Shown: positions 24,628 through 33,294, numbered from the stretch's first letter. The stretch is 64,000 nucleotides of DNA from Kribbella pittospori (GCF_004331465.1 NZ_SJKB01000005.1:1-64000); one strand, 5' to 3'. Translations and numbers: made by a program. The notes: generated by a model from the sequence alone, not told the origin.

Positions 24628-25454
24628 TGACGATCTGGGACTCCATCATCCTCGGCATCGTCGAGGGCCTGACCGAATTCCTGCCGGTCTCCAGCACCGG
24701 GCACCTGACCATCGTGGCCAAGATGCTCGGCCTGCAGATCGACGACCCGTCGATCACCGGCTTCACCGCCGTGATCCAGATCGGCGCGATCGCGGCGGTC
24801 GTGCTGTATTTCTGGAACGACATCCAGCGGATCGCGATTGCCTGGGTGCGCGGCCTGCTCAAGCCCGAGCACCGGGGCGAGTTCGACCACCGGATGGGCT
24901 GGTACGTGATCGTCGGCTCGACGCCGATCGTCATCGTCGGATTCCTTGCCCGCGACATCATCTCGGGTCCGCTCCGCAGCCTGTGGTGGGTGGCCGCGGC
25001 CCTGATCGGCTGGTCGGTCGTGATGGTGGCGGCCGAGCGGCTGAGCAGCAAGTCCCGGCCGCTGACCCGGATCACCCTGGTCGACGCGATCGTGATGGGT
25101 CTGGTCCAGTGCCTGGCCCTGATCCCGGGCATCTCCCGCTCGGGTGCGACGATCTCGGCCGGGCTGTTCCGCGGCCTGGACCGCGTCGCGGCCACTCGGA
25201 TCTCGTTCCTGCTCGGCATCCCGGCACTGGTCGGCGCCGGCGTCTACGAGCTCAAGGATGCCCTGAACGGCGACGTCGGTGCGGTGCCGCTGATCGTCGG
25301 GACCATCGTGAGTTTCGTGGTCGCGTACGCATCGGTCGCGTGGCTGCTGCGGTTCGTGGCCAAGCACACGATCGAGGTCTTCGCGTTCTACCGGATCCTG
25401 CTCGGCATCGTCCTCGTGATCCTGCTCGCGACCAGCACGATCACAGCAACCTAA
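24627..25454 (+). CDS. uppP: Undecaprenyl-diphosphate phosphatase
   Basis: The protein has 275 residues and about eight membrane helices, the usual family length. Both signature regions are present: GIVEGLTEFLPVSSTGHLTI near residue 12 (catalytic Glu) and PGISRSGATISAGLFRGLDR near residue 170 (Arg and Ser). It recycles undecaprenyl diphosphate to the monophosphate carrier for peptidoglycan and gives bacitracin tolerance. It opens the conserved uppP-phosphatase-DUF3090-mshC neighbourhood of actinobacteria. Its TAA shares bases with the TAG of the convergent corA. Confidence 0.95.
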   Translation: MTIWDSIILGIVEGLTEFLPVSSTGHLTIVAKMLGLQIDDPSITGFTAVIQIGAIAAVVLYFWNDIQRIAIAWVRGLLKPEHRGEFDHRMGWYVIVGSTPIVIVGFLARDIISGPLRSLWWVAAALIGWSVVMVAAERLSSKSRPLTRITLVDAIVMGLVQCLALIPGISRSGATISAGLFRGLDRVAATRISFLLGIPALVGAGVYELKDALNGDVGAVPLIVGTIVSFVVAYASVAWLLRFVAKHTIEVFAFYRILLGIVLVILLATSTITAT

Positions 25455-26422
25455 AGCCAGCCGACCTTGCGGAAGAAGCGGTACATGGTGAAGCAGACGG
25501 CGGCCATCAGGAGCAGGACGCCGTAGTACCCGTAGTGCCAGGTGAGCTCGGGCATGTTGTCGAAGTTCATCCCGTAGATGCCGGCCAGCATGGTCGGTAC
25601 GGCGGCGATTGCGACCCATGCCGAGATCCGGCGCATGTCGTCGTTCTGCTGCACCGAGACGCGAGCCAGGTGGGCGCCGAGCGCCGAGCTGAGCAGCGTG
25701 TCGATCGATTCCGTCTGGTCGGCCACCCGGCTGACATGGTCGGCGACGTCGCGGAAGAACGGCGCCGCCCTAGGGTTGATCCCGGGGACGCCGTGCGCGA
25801 ACTGCTCCATCGGTTCGCGCAGCGGCAGGACCGCGCGGCGCATCTCGAGCACCTCGCGTTTGAGCCGGTAGATCCGCTCCGCGTCGCTGGTCCGGTCCGG
25901 CGAGAAGACCGACGACTCGATCTCGTCGACGTCGACCTCGACCGACTCGGCCACCGTCTCGTACCCGTCGACGACCTCGTCGCAGATCGCCCACAGCACG
26001 GCGGCGGGACCGTGGCCGAGCATCGAGGCGCGTTCCTCGAGCTTCTGCCGGGTCGTTGCCAGCTCCCCGCCTTTGCCGTGCCGGACGGTGACGACGTACC
26101 GCGGGCCGATGAAGACGCTCAGCTGGCCGGTCTCGACGGCGTCACCCTCTTCGACGTACCAGAGGGTGCGCAGTACGACGACGAGCGCGTCACCGAACCG
26201 CTCGACCTTGGGCCGCTGGTGCGCCTTGAGTGCGTCCTCGACGGCGAGTTCGTGCAGGTCGAAGAGCCGCTGGACGCGGCGCATCTCGGCGTCCGACGGC
26301 TCGTGCAGGCCGACCCAGCCGAAGCACTCGCCGTGGTCGTCGATGGCCTGGGCAACAGTCTCGGGATCCTTGGGCAGGTCCTGCCGTTCGCCGTCGGCGT
26401 ACACCCCGCAGTCCACGATCAC
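25451..26422 (-). CDS. corA: CorA-family magnesium/cobalt transporter
   Basis: From GTG 26422 the protein has 323 residues, normal for CorA. A cytoplasmic alpha/beta domain (GLHEPSDAEMRRVQRLFDLH, ALKAHQRPKVERFGDALVVV) leads into a long stalk helix, then two C-terminal helices. The selectivity motif YGMNFDNMPEL appears between them in place of the common YGMNFxxMPE, so it is intact. The C-terminus is short and basic (MYRFFRKVGWL). The open frame continues upstream to 27034, but that part is antisense to the phosphatase gene and not real. Confidence 0.92.
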   Translation of the reverse strand: MIVDCGVYADGERQDLPKDPETVAQAIDDHGECFGWVGLHEPSDAEMRRVQRLFDLHELAVEDALKAHQRPKVERFGDALVVVLRTLWYVEEGDAVETGQLSVFIGPRYVVTVRHGKGGELATTRQKLEERASMLGHGPAAVLWAICDEVVDGYETVAESVEVDVDEIESSVFSPDRTSDAERIYRLKREVLEMRRAVLPLREPMEQFAHGVPGINPRAAPFFRDVADHVSRVADQTESIDTLLSSALGAHLARVSVQQNDDMRRISAWVAIAAVPTMLAGIYGMNFDNMPELTWHYGYYGVLLLMAAVCFTMYRFFRKVGWL

Positions 26423-26471
26423 AGCCCCATCATGGCACCGCGACTTGCGCACACCGGATAACGTGCAGGTC

Positions 26472-27167
26472 ATGCCCACGGTGATTCTGGTCCGCCACGG
26501 CCGCAGCGCCTCCAACACCTCCGGCACGCTGGCCGGCCGCACTCCTGGTGTGAAGCTGGACGAGACCGGCGTACGCCAGGCGGAGGCGGTCGCACAGCGA
26601 CTGGCCACGCTGCCACTGGCCGCGATCGTCACCTCGCCACTGGAGCGCTGCAAGCAGACCGCCGCGGCGATCGCGAAACTCCACGAAGGGTTGCGTCCGG
26701 CAACGGATCGGCGGCTGACCGAGTGCGGGTACGGCGACTGGACCGGCAAGAAGATCGCCACGCTGGCGAAGGACCCGCTGTGGGCGGTCGTGCAGCAGCA
26801 CCCGTCCGCGGTGACGTTCCCGGGTGGCGAGTCGATGCGGGCGATGCAGCAGCGGGCGGTGGACGCAGTCCGGGCCCACGACGCGGCGCTGGCGAAGAGC
26901 CACGGCCCCAACGCCCTGTGGGTGGCGGTGTCGCACGGCGATGTGATCAAGGCGATCGTGGCGGACGCGCTCGGGCAGCACCTGGACACGTTCCAGCGGA
27001 TCGTGGTCGACACCGCGTCGACGACGATCATCACCTACACCACGACCCGTCCGTTCCTGGTCCGCCTCAACGACTCCGGCAGCGAACTGGAGTCGCTGAT
27101 CCCCAAACCCCCGGCCAAAGGCAGGACCAAGAAGCAGTCCTCGGACGCGGTAGTCGGCGGACGGTAA
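26472..27167 (+). CDS. Histidine phosphatase (phosphoglycerate mutase-like), MSMEG_4193 type
   Basis: The protein has 231 residues. The catalytic RHG motif is at the start (TVILVRHGRSASNTSG), followed by the second Arg in TSPLERCKQTAAAIAKL, the acid Glu in LTECGYGDWTGK and the late His in VAVSHGDVIKAIVADALG. A C-terminal linker carries basic residues (KGRTKKQSSD). In actinobacteria this gene sits beside DUF3090 and mshC, and a role near mycothiol metabolism has been suggested but not shown. A nested palindrome starts three bases after its stop. Confidence 0.88.
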   Translation: MPTVILVRHGRSASNTSGTLAGRTPGVKLDETGVRQAEAVAQRLATLPLAAIVTSPLERCKQTAAAIAKLHEGLRPATDRRLTECGYGDWTGKKIATLAKDPLWAVVQQHPSAVTFPGGESMRAMQQRAVDAVRAHDAALAKSHGPNALWVAVSHGDVIKAIVADALGQHLDTFQRIVVDTASTTIITYTTTRPFLVRLNDSGSELESLIPKPPAKGRTKKQSSDAVVGGR

Positions 27168-27169
27168 CA

Positions 27170-27334
27170 AGAACATGCCCGGTCGTCCCACGCCTACTGC
27201 GCGGCACCCGGTGGCATATCTGGCTGCACTGGTGACAAGGCCACGATGCTCCGCATCGAGACCTCGCCCCCAGCACACCCAGCTATGCCACCGTGCACCT
27301 GCTCGCGACGGCGTGGGACGACCGGGCATGTTCT
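27170..27334. repeat. 165-bp nested inverted-repeat element
   Basis: The outer arms are a perfect 25-base inverted repeat (27170-27194 and 27310-27334; left arm begins AGAACATGCCCGGTCGTCCC). A second pair lies inside (27209-27223 and 27279-27293, CGGTGGCATA plus CTGG with one mismatch). The centre carries CGATGC-TCC-GCATCG (27244-27258). The whole element lies between two co-directional genes, starting 3 bases after one and ending 11 bases before the next. It could be a miniature mobile element, a structured RNA, or an attenuator. Confidence 0.9.
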
Positions 27335-27345
27335 AGGGTCTAGAC

Positions 27346-27921
27346 ATGGCGCGCGTTGTTCATTCGTACGACGATCCGGATCGGTTCGTCGCCGGCACCG
27401 TGGGGGAACCCGGTGCCAGGACCTTCTTCCTGCAGGCCCGGGCCGGTGCCCGGCTGACCTCGGTGGCCTGTGAGAAGGAGCAGGTGATGGCGCTCGCGGA
27501 GCGGCTGGACGTGATGCTGGACGAGGTCGCCCGGCGGTTCGACCGGGATCCGATCACGCCGGCCGGTGCGGACGACACCGACCCGCTCGAGCAGCCGATC
27601 GAGGAGGAGTTCCGGGCCGGCACCATGACGCTGGCCTGGGAGGCCGACGCGGAGCGCGTGGTGATCGAGGTGTTCTCGGTCGTCCCCGGCGAGCAGGCCG
27701 AGCTGGAGGAGACCGACCCGGTCCAGGCCGCGATGGACTCCGAGGACGCCGAGGTGTTCATCGTCCGGATCAGCGAGGAGCAGGCCCGGGCGTTCGCCCG
27801 GCGGGCCGTCGCGCTGGTCGCGTCCGGGCGGCCGAGCTGCCCGTTCTGCGGCCGGCCGATCGACCCGGAGGGGCACATCTGCCCGCGCGCCAACGGCTAT
27901 CGCAGGCACCTGCCGGAATGA
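27346..27921 (+). CDS. DUF3090-family protein
   Basis: The protein has 191 residues and matches the actinobacterial DUF3090 family over its full length: VVHSYDDPDRFVAGTVGEPG at the start, FFLQARAGARLTSVACEKEQ, and a C-terminal zinc-ribbon-like CPFCGRPIDPEGHICPRANG. Function unknown. Conserved linkage to the phosphatase upstream, the SCO1664-like gene downstream and mshC suggests a shared process. It overlaps the next gene (ATGA). Confidence 0.9.
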   Translation: MARVVHSYDDPDRFVAGTVGEPGARTFFLQARAGARLTSVACEKEQVMALAERLDVMLDEVARRFDRDPITPAGADDTDPLEQPIEEEFRAGTMTLAWEADAERVVIEVFSVVPGEQAELEETDPVQAAMDSEDAEVFIVRISEEQARAFARRAVALVASGRPSCPFCGRPIDPEGHICPRANGYRRHLPE

Positions 27922-28709
27922 TCGACCAGGACCTGCTCACCCAGGGGGAGCTGTCCCTGCACGGCCGCCTGGTGGCCGCGTCGAACGGGACGTTCCAGGG
28001 CTCGGTGAGTCTCGAGGACCGGACGGCGACGGTGGTCTACAAGCCGGTCCAGGGCGAGCGGCCGCTGTGGGACTTCCCCGACGGCACGCTGGCCCAGCGG
28101 GAGTACGCGGCGTACGTCGTGTCCGAGGCGCTGGGCTGGTCTGTGGTGCCGCCGACGCTGCTGCGGGACGGACCGCTCGGCGAGGGCATGGTGCAGCTGT
28201 GGATCGACGAGGTCGAGCTGCCGGCGGGGGAGACGGAGCTGGTCGACATCGTCCCGCAGGGTCGCGTGCCGAAGGGATGGGTCGGCGTCTTCGATGCGCT
28301 CGACGGCCGGCACAACCCGGTCACGCTGGTACACGCGGACAACCTGGCACTGCAGCGGATGGCGGTGTTCGATGCCGTGGTCAACAATGCCGACCGCAAG
28401 GGCGGCCATGTGCTGAACCCGGGGGACGGCCGCGTGTTCGGGGTCGACCACGGGGTCACCTTCAACGCCGACGACAAGCTGCGGACCGTGTTGTGGGGCT
28501 GGGCCGGTGACCCCATCCCGGCCGAGCTGCTGGACGACGTACGCACGCTCGCGGACCGGCTCGCAGGCGGCCTCGGACAGGAGCTCTGCGAGCTGATCAC
28601 CGCGGTGGAGCTGACCGCGACGCGTGAGCGGTGCGCGGCGCTGCTGAAGACAGGCATCTACCCGTACCCCAGCGAGGACTGGCCGGCCATCCCCTGGCCG
28701 GCGTTCTAG
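27918..28709 (+). CDS. SCO1664-family protein (PI3/4-kinase-like fold)
   Basis: The protein has 263 residues. It shows kinase-like features: SLEDRTATVVYKPVQGERPL (ATP-binding Lys), AQREYAAYVVSEALGW (Glu helix), and a catalytic region DAVVNNADRKGGHVLNPGDG followed by VFGVDHGVTFN, equivalent to the D-x-x-x-x-N and metal-binding Asp of HipA/PI4K-like proteins. The family is named after Streptomyces coelicolor SCO1664. No substrate is known. Translationally coupled to DUF3090. Confidence 0.88.
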   Translation: MIDQDLLTQGELSLHGRLVAASNGTFQGSVSLEDRTATVVYKPVQGERPLWDFPDGTLAQREYAAYVVSEALGWSVVPPTLLRDGPLGEGMVQLWIDEVELPAGETELVDIVPQGRVPKGWVGVFDALDGRHNPVTLVHADNLALQRMAVFDAVVNNADRKGGHVLNPGDGRVFGVDHGVTFNADDKLRTVLWGWAGDPIPAELLDDVRTLADRLAGGLGQELCELITAVELTATRERCAALLKTGIYPYPSEDWPAIPWPAF

Positions 28710-28728
28710 TGCCCTGCCCGGTACGGCG

Positions 28729-29220
28729 TCAGCGGCTGCCGCCGAAGGTCTCCAGCAGCGTCTGACGCTCGGCATCGGTGAGGTTCGTGTCGACGAGCTT
28801 GCTGTGCATGCCGTGGAACCGTTCGCCCACCCGGTCGAGGTCGCCGTGCTCGGTGACCGCGAAGAGGGCCGAGGTCCCTGGCGTCACTTCGGTGCGAATC
28901 TTGTGCAGTTGCTCCTTGGTGATGCCGGCATCCTGGGTCGTCTTGCTGATCGCGCCGATCGCCGCCCCGGCGACGCCACCGATCACCGGCACGAAGAACA
29001 GGGCACCGATCAGGACACCCCACAAAGCCCCCCAGCCGGTGCCGCGCCAGGTGTCCTCGTGTGCCTGCTTGGTGGTCGGATGCGAAGCGTCCTGCGGCCA
29101 CGAGACGACCGCGTGGTCGAGGATCTTCACCAGCCCGTCCCGCTCGCAGCCCTTGAGGATCTTGGCGGCGTGCTCGGCGCCGTCCGGACCATCGAACTTC
29201 CACACCGTAAAGGCGGTCAT
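28729..29220 (-). CDS. DUF1269-family membrane protein
   Basis: The protein has 163 residues from ATG 29220. FTVWKFDGPDGAEHAAKILK opens a ferredoxin-like domain, followed by a Gly-rich hydrophobic hairpin GTGWGALWGVLIGALFFVPV and IGGVAGAAIGAISK (two membrane or membrane-associated helices), and a C-terminal domain with LHKIRTEVTPGTSALFAVTE. This order is the DUF1269 pattern. Function unknown; members often respond to stress. Convergent with the SCO1664-like gene. Confidence 0.85.
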   Translation of the reverse strand: MTAFTVWKFDGPDGAEHAAKILKGCERDGLVKILDHAVVSWPQDASHPTTKQAHEDTWRGTGWGALWGVLIGALFFVPVIGGVAGAAIGAISKTTQDAGITKEQLHKIRTEVTPGTSALFAVTEHGDLDRVGERFHGMHSKLVDTNLTDAERQTLLETFGGSR

Positions 29221-29412
29221 GGTGCACTCCTTGCCGTCGATCGAACCGAATGCATGCTCGGAACGCGCGGCGAGCATCCCGCCGCAACCCCATCGTGGGC
29301 GCCGAACCACCTGGCAGACGTCACCCGGCCAGGATGAATCTGCGGAACCGGGCGACCGGAGAGTGGAACCGTGTCGCGGCACTGAAATCGGGGCTGGCAT
29401 AAGCTCCAGGAC

Positions 29413-30633
29413 ATGCAGGCGTGGACAACTCCAGACATCCCGGTCGTCCCGGGTCCGGCCCGGCGGCTGCGGCTCCACGACACCGCCTCGGGCGGACCGG
29501 TCGAGGTACCGCCGGCCGACGGCGGCACCGCCCGGATGTATGTGTGCGGCATCACGCCGTACGACGCCACGCATATGGGCCATGCGGCGACGTACGTGAC
29601 GTTCGACCTGATCAACCGGATGTGGCGGGACGCCGGGTACGAGGTCAGCTACACGCAGAACATCACCGACGTCGACGACCCGCTGCTCGAGCGGGCCGCC
29701 GAGACCGGAGTCGACTGGACCGACCTGGCCCACCGCGAGATCCAGCTGTTCCGCGATGACATGACCTCGCTGCGGGTGATCCCGCCGCAGCACTACATCG
29801 GCGTGGTCGAGTCGGTCGATCTGGTGGCCAACGCTGTCGACGAGCTGCGCCGGGCCGGCGCGGTCTACTCGGTCGACGGTGACCTGTACTTCGCGGTGAA
29901 GGCGGACCCGGCGTTCGGCGGCGTCTCCGGATACGACCGCCCGACGATGACGGAGTTGTTCGCCGAGCGCGGCGGCGACCCGGAGCGTGAGGGCAAGCGG
30001 GACCCGCTGGACAGTCTGCTGTGGCGTCACGAGCGCCCGGGGGAGCCGGCCTGGGATTCGCCCGTCGGCCGCGGCCGGCCCGGGTGGCACGTCGAGTGTT
30101 CGGCGATCGCGCTGGAGTACCTCGGGATGTCGTTCGACGTCCAGGGTGGCGGGACGGACCTGATCTTCCCGCACCACGAGATGTCGGCCAGCGGCGCGCA
30201 GGTCGCGACCGGCGAGCACCCGTTCGCCCACTCGTACGTGCACCAGGCGATGGTCGGCCTGGACGGCGAGAAGATGTCGAAGTCCAAGGGCAACCTGGTG
30301 CTGGTCTCGAAGGAGCGGCAGGCCGGTTCCGACCCGATGGCGATCCGGCTGGCGCTGCTCGCGCACCACTACCGCACCGAGTGGTTCTGGACCGAGTCGG
30401 TGCTGCTCGAGGCGCAGGAGCGGTTGGACGTCTGGCGCGGTGCGGTCAGCCGGGGCTCGGGTCCCGACGGTGCGGCCGCGGTCGACGCCGTACGGGCCGC
30501 GCTCACGAACGACCTCGACAGCGTCGCCGCGCTGTCCGCGATCGACACCTGGGCCGAGACCAACGGCGACGACCCCGAGGCCCCCGCTCTGGTGGCCCTG
30601 GCGATCGACGCCTTGCTCGGCGTCAAGCTGTAG
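29413..30633 (+). CDS. mshC: Cysteine--1-D-myo-inosityl 2-amino-2-deoxy-alpha-D-glucopyranoside ligase
   Basis: The protein has 406 residues, the usual MshC length. It joins cysteine to GlcN-Ins with ATP, the third step of mycothiol synthesis. It derives from cysteinyl-tRNA synthetase: MYVCGITPYDATHMGHAATY carries the zinc Cys and HIGH-like motif (about residues 43-58), YTQNITDVDDPLLERA, WHVECSAIALEYLG (zinc Cys), HHEMSASGAQ, and KMSKSKGNLVLVSKERQ (KMSKS loop near 286). The tRNA anticodon domain is absent, distinguishing it from CysS. Confidence 0.95.
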   Translation: MQAWTTPDIPVVPGPARRLRLHDTASGGPVEVPPADGGTARMYVCGITPYDATHMGHAATYVTFDLINRMWRDAGYEVSYTQNITDVDDPLLERAAETGVDWTDLAHREIQLFRDDMTSLRVIPPQHYIGVVESVDLVANAVDELRRAGAVYSVDGDLYFAVKADPAFGGVSGYDRPTMTELFAERGGDPEREGKRDPLDSLLWRHERPGEPAWDSPVGRGRPGWHVECSAIALEYLGMSFDVQGGGTDLIFPHHEMSASGAQVATGEHPFAHSYVHQAMVGLDGEKMSKSKGNLVLVSKERQAGSDPMAIRLALLAHHYRTEWFWTESVLLEAQERLDVWRGAVSRGSGPDGAAAVDAVRAALTNDLDSVAALSAIDTWAETNGDDPEAPALVALAIDALLGVKL

Positions 30634-30642
30634 GTCTGGCGG

Positions 30643-31536
30643 TCAGCCCGTCACCGGCTGGTGGGTCTTGACCGGCGTCGGAGGCGTCGCCGCCGGCGGC
30701 TCGTTGAGCTGCGGTGGCTCAGTGGTCGGCGGATGGGTCGGCTTCGGCGTGGGATGTGGCGCCGGCTTGGCACAGGTCGCGGAGGCCAGCCGGATGATCT
30801 GCGTGCCGCCGCCGAGGTCGATCGTCAGTCCGGTGATCGTGAACGAACCATCCGTACGTTTGGCCTGTTCGTTCACCGTAATGGTCGCCAGCGGGGCGGC
30901 CGGGATCGTCGCGCCCTGCTTGGTGGTCGGCAGCGCGATGCGCTGACCGAGCAGGGTCAGGGCGCCGATGTCGACACCGCCCTCGTCACCGGAGCACCAG
31001 ACGTTGACCGAGTCGATGCCGAGCAGCGAACTCGGTGGCGTGAGCAACAAGTTGCAGAGGTCGGGCAGGTTCTTGACCGGCAGATCCTTGGTGCTGAGCT
31101 TTGGCAGCGGCAGCCCGAGGTCAGGCAACGGGAGATCGGGGATCGGCAGGTCGTCGGCGCCTTGCGCAGGCAGGTTGGCGCAACTCTGCTTCAACTCCGG
31201 CGGGAGCTTCACCTGGCTGAGGATGTCCGGGCCGACGACCACGTCGAACAGTTCGACCGAGGCCGAGTCGTTCCCGGCGGTCGCGTTCCCGGCCCGCACG
31301 GAGATCAGCGGGTTCTTCGGGAGTTCGAGTGCGGACGTCGTGTGTCGCTTCCCGTCGGGCGATTCGGCGTACGGCGTCTTGGCGATCGGGAACTGTCCGT
31401 CCGCACTGACGGCGTACGCCGAGGACGGCCGGGCCGCCGCGTTGCCCACGGGCGCGCTCGCGACCACGGTGAACGCCACCACGCCGCCGACGGCCGCGAC
31501 CGTGGTGACGGTCCGCGCGAGGTCTGGTCGCATCAC
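30643..31536 (-). CDS. Secreted protein, choice-of-anchor type, unknown function
   Basis: The protein has 297 residues. A signal peptide is visible (TVTTVAAVGGVVAFTVVASA, cleavage near GNAAA). The body has a beta-rich look with TSALELPKNPLISVRAGNAT, a Pro-Leu-Asp repeat (PIPDLPLPDLGLPLPKL), and GSFTITGLTIDLGGGTQIIR. A proline-rich C-terminal tail (PHPTPKPTHPPTTEPP) suggests a cell-wall spanning segment. No LPXTG is present. I do not recognise a specific family; its ending VTG is close behind mshC on the opposite strand. Confidence 0.7.
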   Translation of the reverse strand: MMRPDLARTVTTVAAVGGVVAFTVVASAPVGNAAARPSSAYAVSADGQFPIAKTPYAESPDGKRHTTSALELPKNPLISVRAGNATAGNDSASVELFDVVVGPDILSQVKLPPELKQSCANLPAQGADDLPIPDLPLPDLGLPLPKLSTKDLPVKNLPDLCNLLLTPPSSLLGIDSVNVWCSGDEGGVDIGALTLLGQRIALPTTKQGATIPAAPLATITVNEQAKRTDGSFTITGLTIDLGGGTQIIRLASATCAKPAPHPTPKPTHPPTTEPPQLNEPPAATPPTPVKTHQPVTG

Positions 31537-31551
31537 GGTGTCCTCAACTTT

Positions 31552-32322
31552 CTATTTGCTGTCGATCAGGACGAGCGTCCCGAGCGGCACCTTCTGCAGA
31601 TGGGCGAGTGCGGTCGTCGGCACGCGGACACAACCGGCGCTGATGGCGGCTCCGAACACGTCCGGCCGCGGCCAGCCGTGGATCGCGACCGTACCAGGGC
31701 CGCCACCGAACGTGTCCAGAGTGGGACTGTGCGCACCCAAGGGCAGCACGATCGGCGACGCGGACCGCTTGTTGTCGATGATCGAGCCGAGCAGGAACGT
31801 GCGGCCCGGCGGCGTCGGCGTCTTCTTCGCGCCGACCCCGGCCTTCCACACCCCGAGCCGCCGGCCGCGCTCGAACAGCTCGATCGTGCGCGAGCCCGTG
31901 TGGACCTTGATCAGGTACGACGACGACGCCCGATCCAGGTCCTCGTCCGGGAGCCAGCCGGTCGAACGGTTCGGCTTGGACGGCAGCAGCACCCGGACCC
32001 AGCCGTCGGCCTGCTCGACCACCGGCAGCCAGGTCTGGCCGAACTGCGTGGGCCCGATCTTGGCGAACGCGTCCGCGTCCGGTGCGCTGTAGAGCGCGGT
32101 CTCGGTCCGCGGGTGCACGACCAGTCCGTCGGTCCCGGCGTACGGCTGGGGATCGAGTGGTGCGGTCGTGATCGTGGTTGCTGTTGTCGACGCGGCGAGC
32201 GTGGTGAGGTCGACGGTCTCCTGCTTGTCGTCGTCGTTGGTGAACCCGAGCACGGCGACGATGCCGAGTACGGCGAGCACAGCCAAGGCCGGAGCCGAGC
32301 TCCCGCCCTTCGCCTTGCCCAT
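31552..32322 (-). CDS. L,D-transpeptidase (YkuD domain), membrane-anchored
   Basis: The protein has 256 residues. An N-terminal helix (ALAVLAVLGIVAVLGF) anchors it, followed by a Thr-rich linker, an SH3-like segment (GWVRVLLPSKPNRSTGWLPD) and the YkuD catalytic domain with HGWPRPDVFGAAISAGCVRV, where His and Cys are the catalytic residues. It forms 3-3 crosslinks or attaches proteins in peptidoglycan. It lies 15 bases upstream of the secreted-protein gene in the same direction and may be co-expressed. Confidence 0.9.
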   Translation of the reverse strand: MGKAKGGSSAPALAVLAVLGIVAVLGFTNDDDKQETVDLTTLAASTTATTITTAPLDPQPYAGTDGLVVHPRTETALYSAPDADAFAKIGPTQFGQTWLPVVEQADGWVRVLLPSKPNRSTGWLPDEDLDRASSSYLIKVHTGSRTIELFERGRRLGVWKAGVGAKKTPTPPGRTFLLGSIIDNKRSASPIVLPLGAHSPTLDTFGGGPGTVAIHGWPRPDVFGAAISAGCVRVPTTALAHLQKVPLGTLVLIDSK

Positions 32323-32396
32323 AACCCGCTCCCCAGGATCCTCGACCGGACGAGGATAAGCCGATCCCCACCATCACGCCAGTGTTGATGAACCAG

Positions 32397-33236
32397 TCAG
32401 GTTGTCACATAGTGCGCCGCGATCTCGTCACTCGTTGTCAGCCAGACGTCGCTCTGCGAGGCAATGTACTCCAGGGCAAGGTCGAGGTACTTCGCCAGGA
32501 ACGGCTGACCGATCACGAACGGGTGCAGCGCGAGTGCCATCACCCGGCCGCTGTGCTCGGAGTCGGCGCGGAGTACGTCGTACTGGTCCTTGACCATCTG
32601 GAGGAACTCGGGGCCGGACGTACCGCGGAGGAACAGGCCGAGGTCGTTGAGCCCGAGGGTGTACGGGACGCTGAGCATGCCGGGGACGTTCAGCCGGTAC
32701 GGCTGGTCGTCGTTGGTCCAGTCGAGCACGTACTGGTAGCCCAGCTCGGACAGCAGTTGCGGGGTGTTGTCGGTCTCGGTCAGGGCAGGACCCATCCAGC
32801 CCTTCGGCCGTTGACCGGTCGCGGTCTCGATGGTGCCGGTGATGTCGGCGAGGACCTTGCGCTCCTCGTCCGGTGCGTAGCCGGTGTGCAGGATCGAGTT
32901 GGTCGAGCCGTGCGCGAGCCAGACCCAGTCGCGTTCCACGCCGGCCTTGATGATCTGTGGGTTGTGCTCGGCAACCATCGAGTTCACCAGCGCACTGGCC
33001 CGGATGCCGTGCCGGTCGAGAATGTCCATGGTGCGCCAGATGCCGACCCGGGCACCGTAGTCGCGCCAGCCGTGGTTCAGCGGGTCCGGCTTCAGGTCCA
33101 GCGGCCAGATGCTGGTGGACGGCTCGCCGGGGAGGAAGTGCTCGATGTTGAGGCCGACGTAGAAGGCGAGCTTCTTGCCGTCCGGCCAGGTGAGCTTGGG
33201 GCGTTCGGTGATCGGGCTGTAGTCGAAGAGCGTCAT
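32397..33236 (-). CDS. Polysaccharide deacetylase-family (NodB-like, PuuE type) hydrolase
   Basis: The protein has 279 residues. The NodB-like barrel shows KKLAFYVGLNIEHFLPGEPS, RVGIWRTMDILDRHGIRASA (conserved start of the barrel), VWLAHGSTNSILHTGYAPDE (metal His area), GWMGPALTETDNTPQLLSEL and ALALHPFVIGQPFLAKYLD. PuuE-type members act on allantoin-like or other amide substrates rather than chitin; which one cannot be said. Divergent from merR, with a dyad between them. Confidence 0.83.
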   Translation of the reverse strand: MTLFDYSPITERPKLTWPDGKKLAFYVGLNIEHFLPGEPSTSIWPLDLKPDPLNHGWRDYGARVGIWRTMDILDRHGIRASALVNSMVAEHNPQIIKAGVERDWVWLAHGSTNSILHTGYAPDEERKVLADITGTIETATGQRPKGWMGPALTETDNTPQLLSELGYQYVLDWTNDDQPYRLNVPGMLSVPYTLGLNDLGLFLRGTSGPEFLQMVKDQYDVLRADSEHSGRVMALALHPFVIGQPFLAKYLDLALEYIASQSDVWLTTSDEIAAHYVTT

Positions 33237-33253
33237 ACCGACACGGTAAAATC

Positions 33254-33267
33254 TGACATCAGTGTCA
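33254..33267. promoter_or_regulatory. MerR-type operator dyad
   Basis: TGACA-TCAG-TGTCA is a perfect inverted repeat in the 58-base gap between the divergent deacetylase and merR genes. On the minus strand it overlaps a TTGACA -35-like hexamer for the deacetylase; on the plus strand a TAAAAT -10-like box (33247-33252) precedes it. Confidence 0.6.
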
Positions 33268-33294
33268 AGTTCAAGTCCCGCGGGAGGATCGGCG

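Noticed and set aside
26423..27034. N-terminal extension of CorA
   Set aside because: The open frame runs through the antisense of the histidine phosphatase; CorA proteins start near the GTG at 26422.
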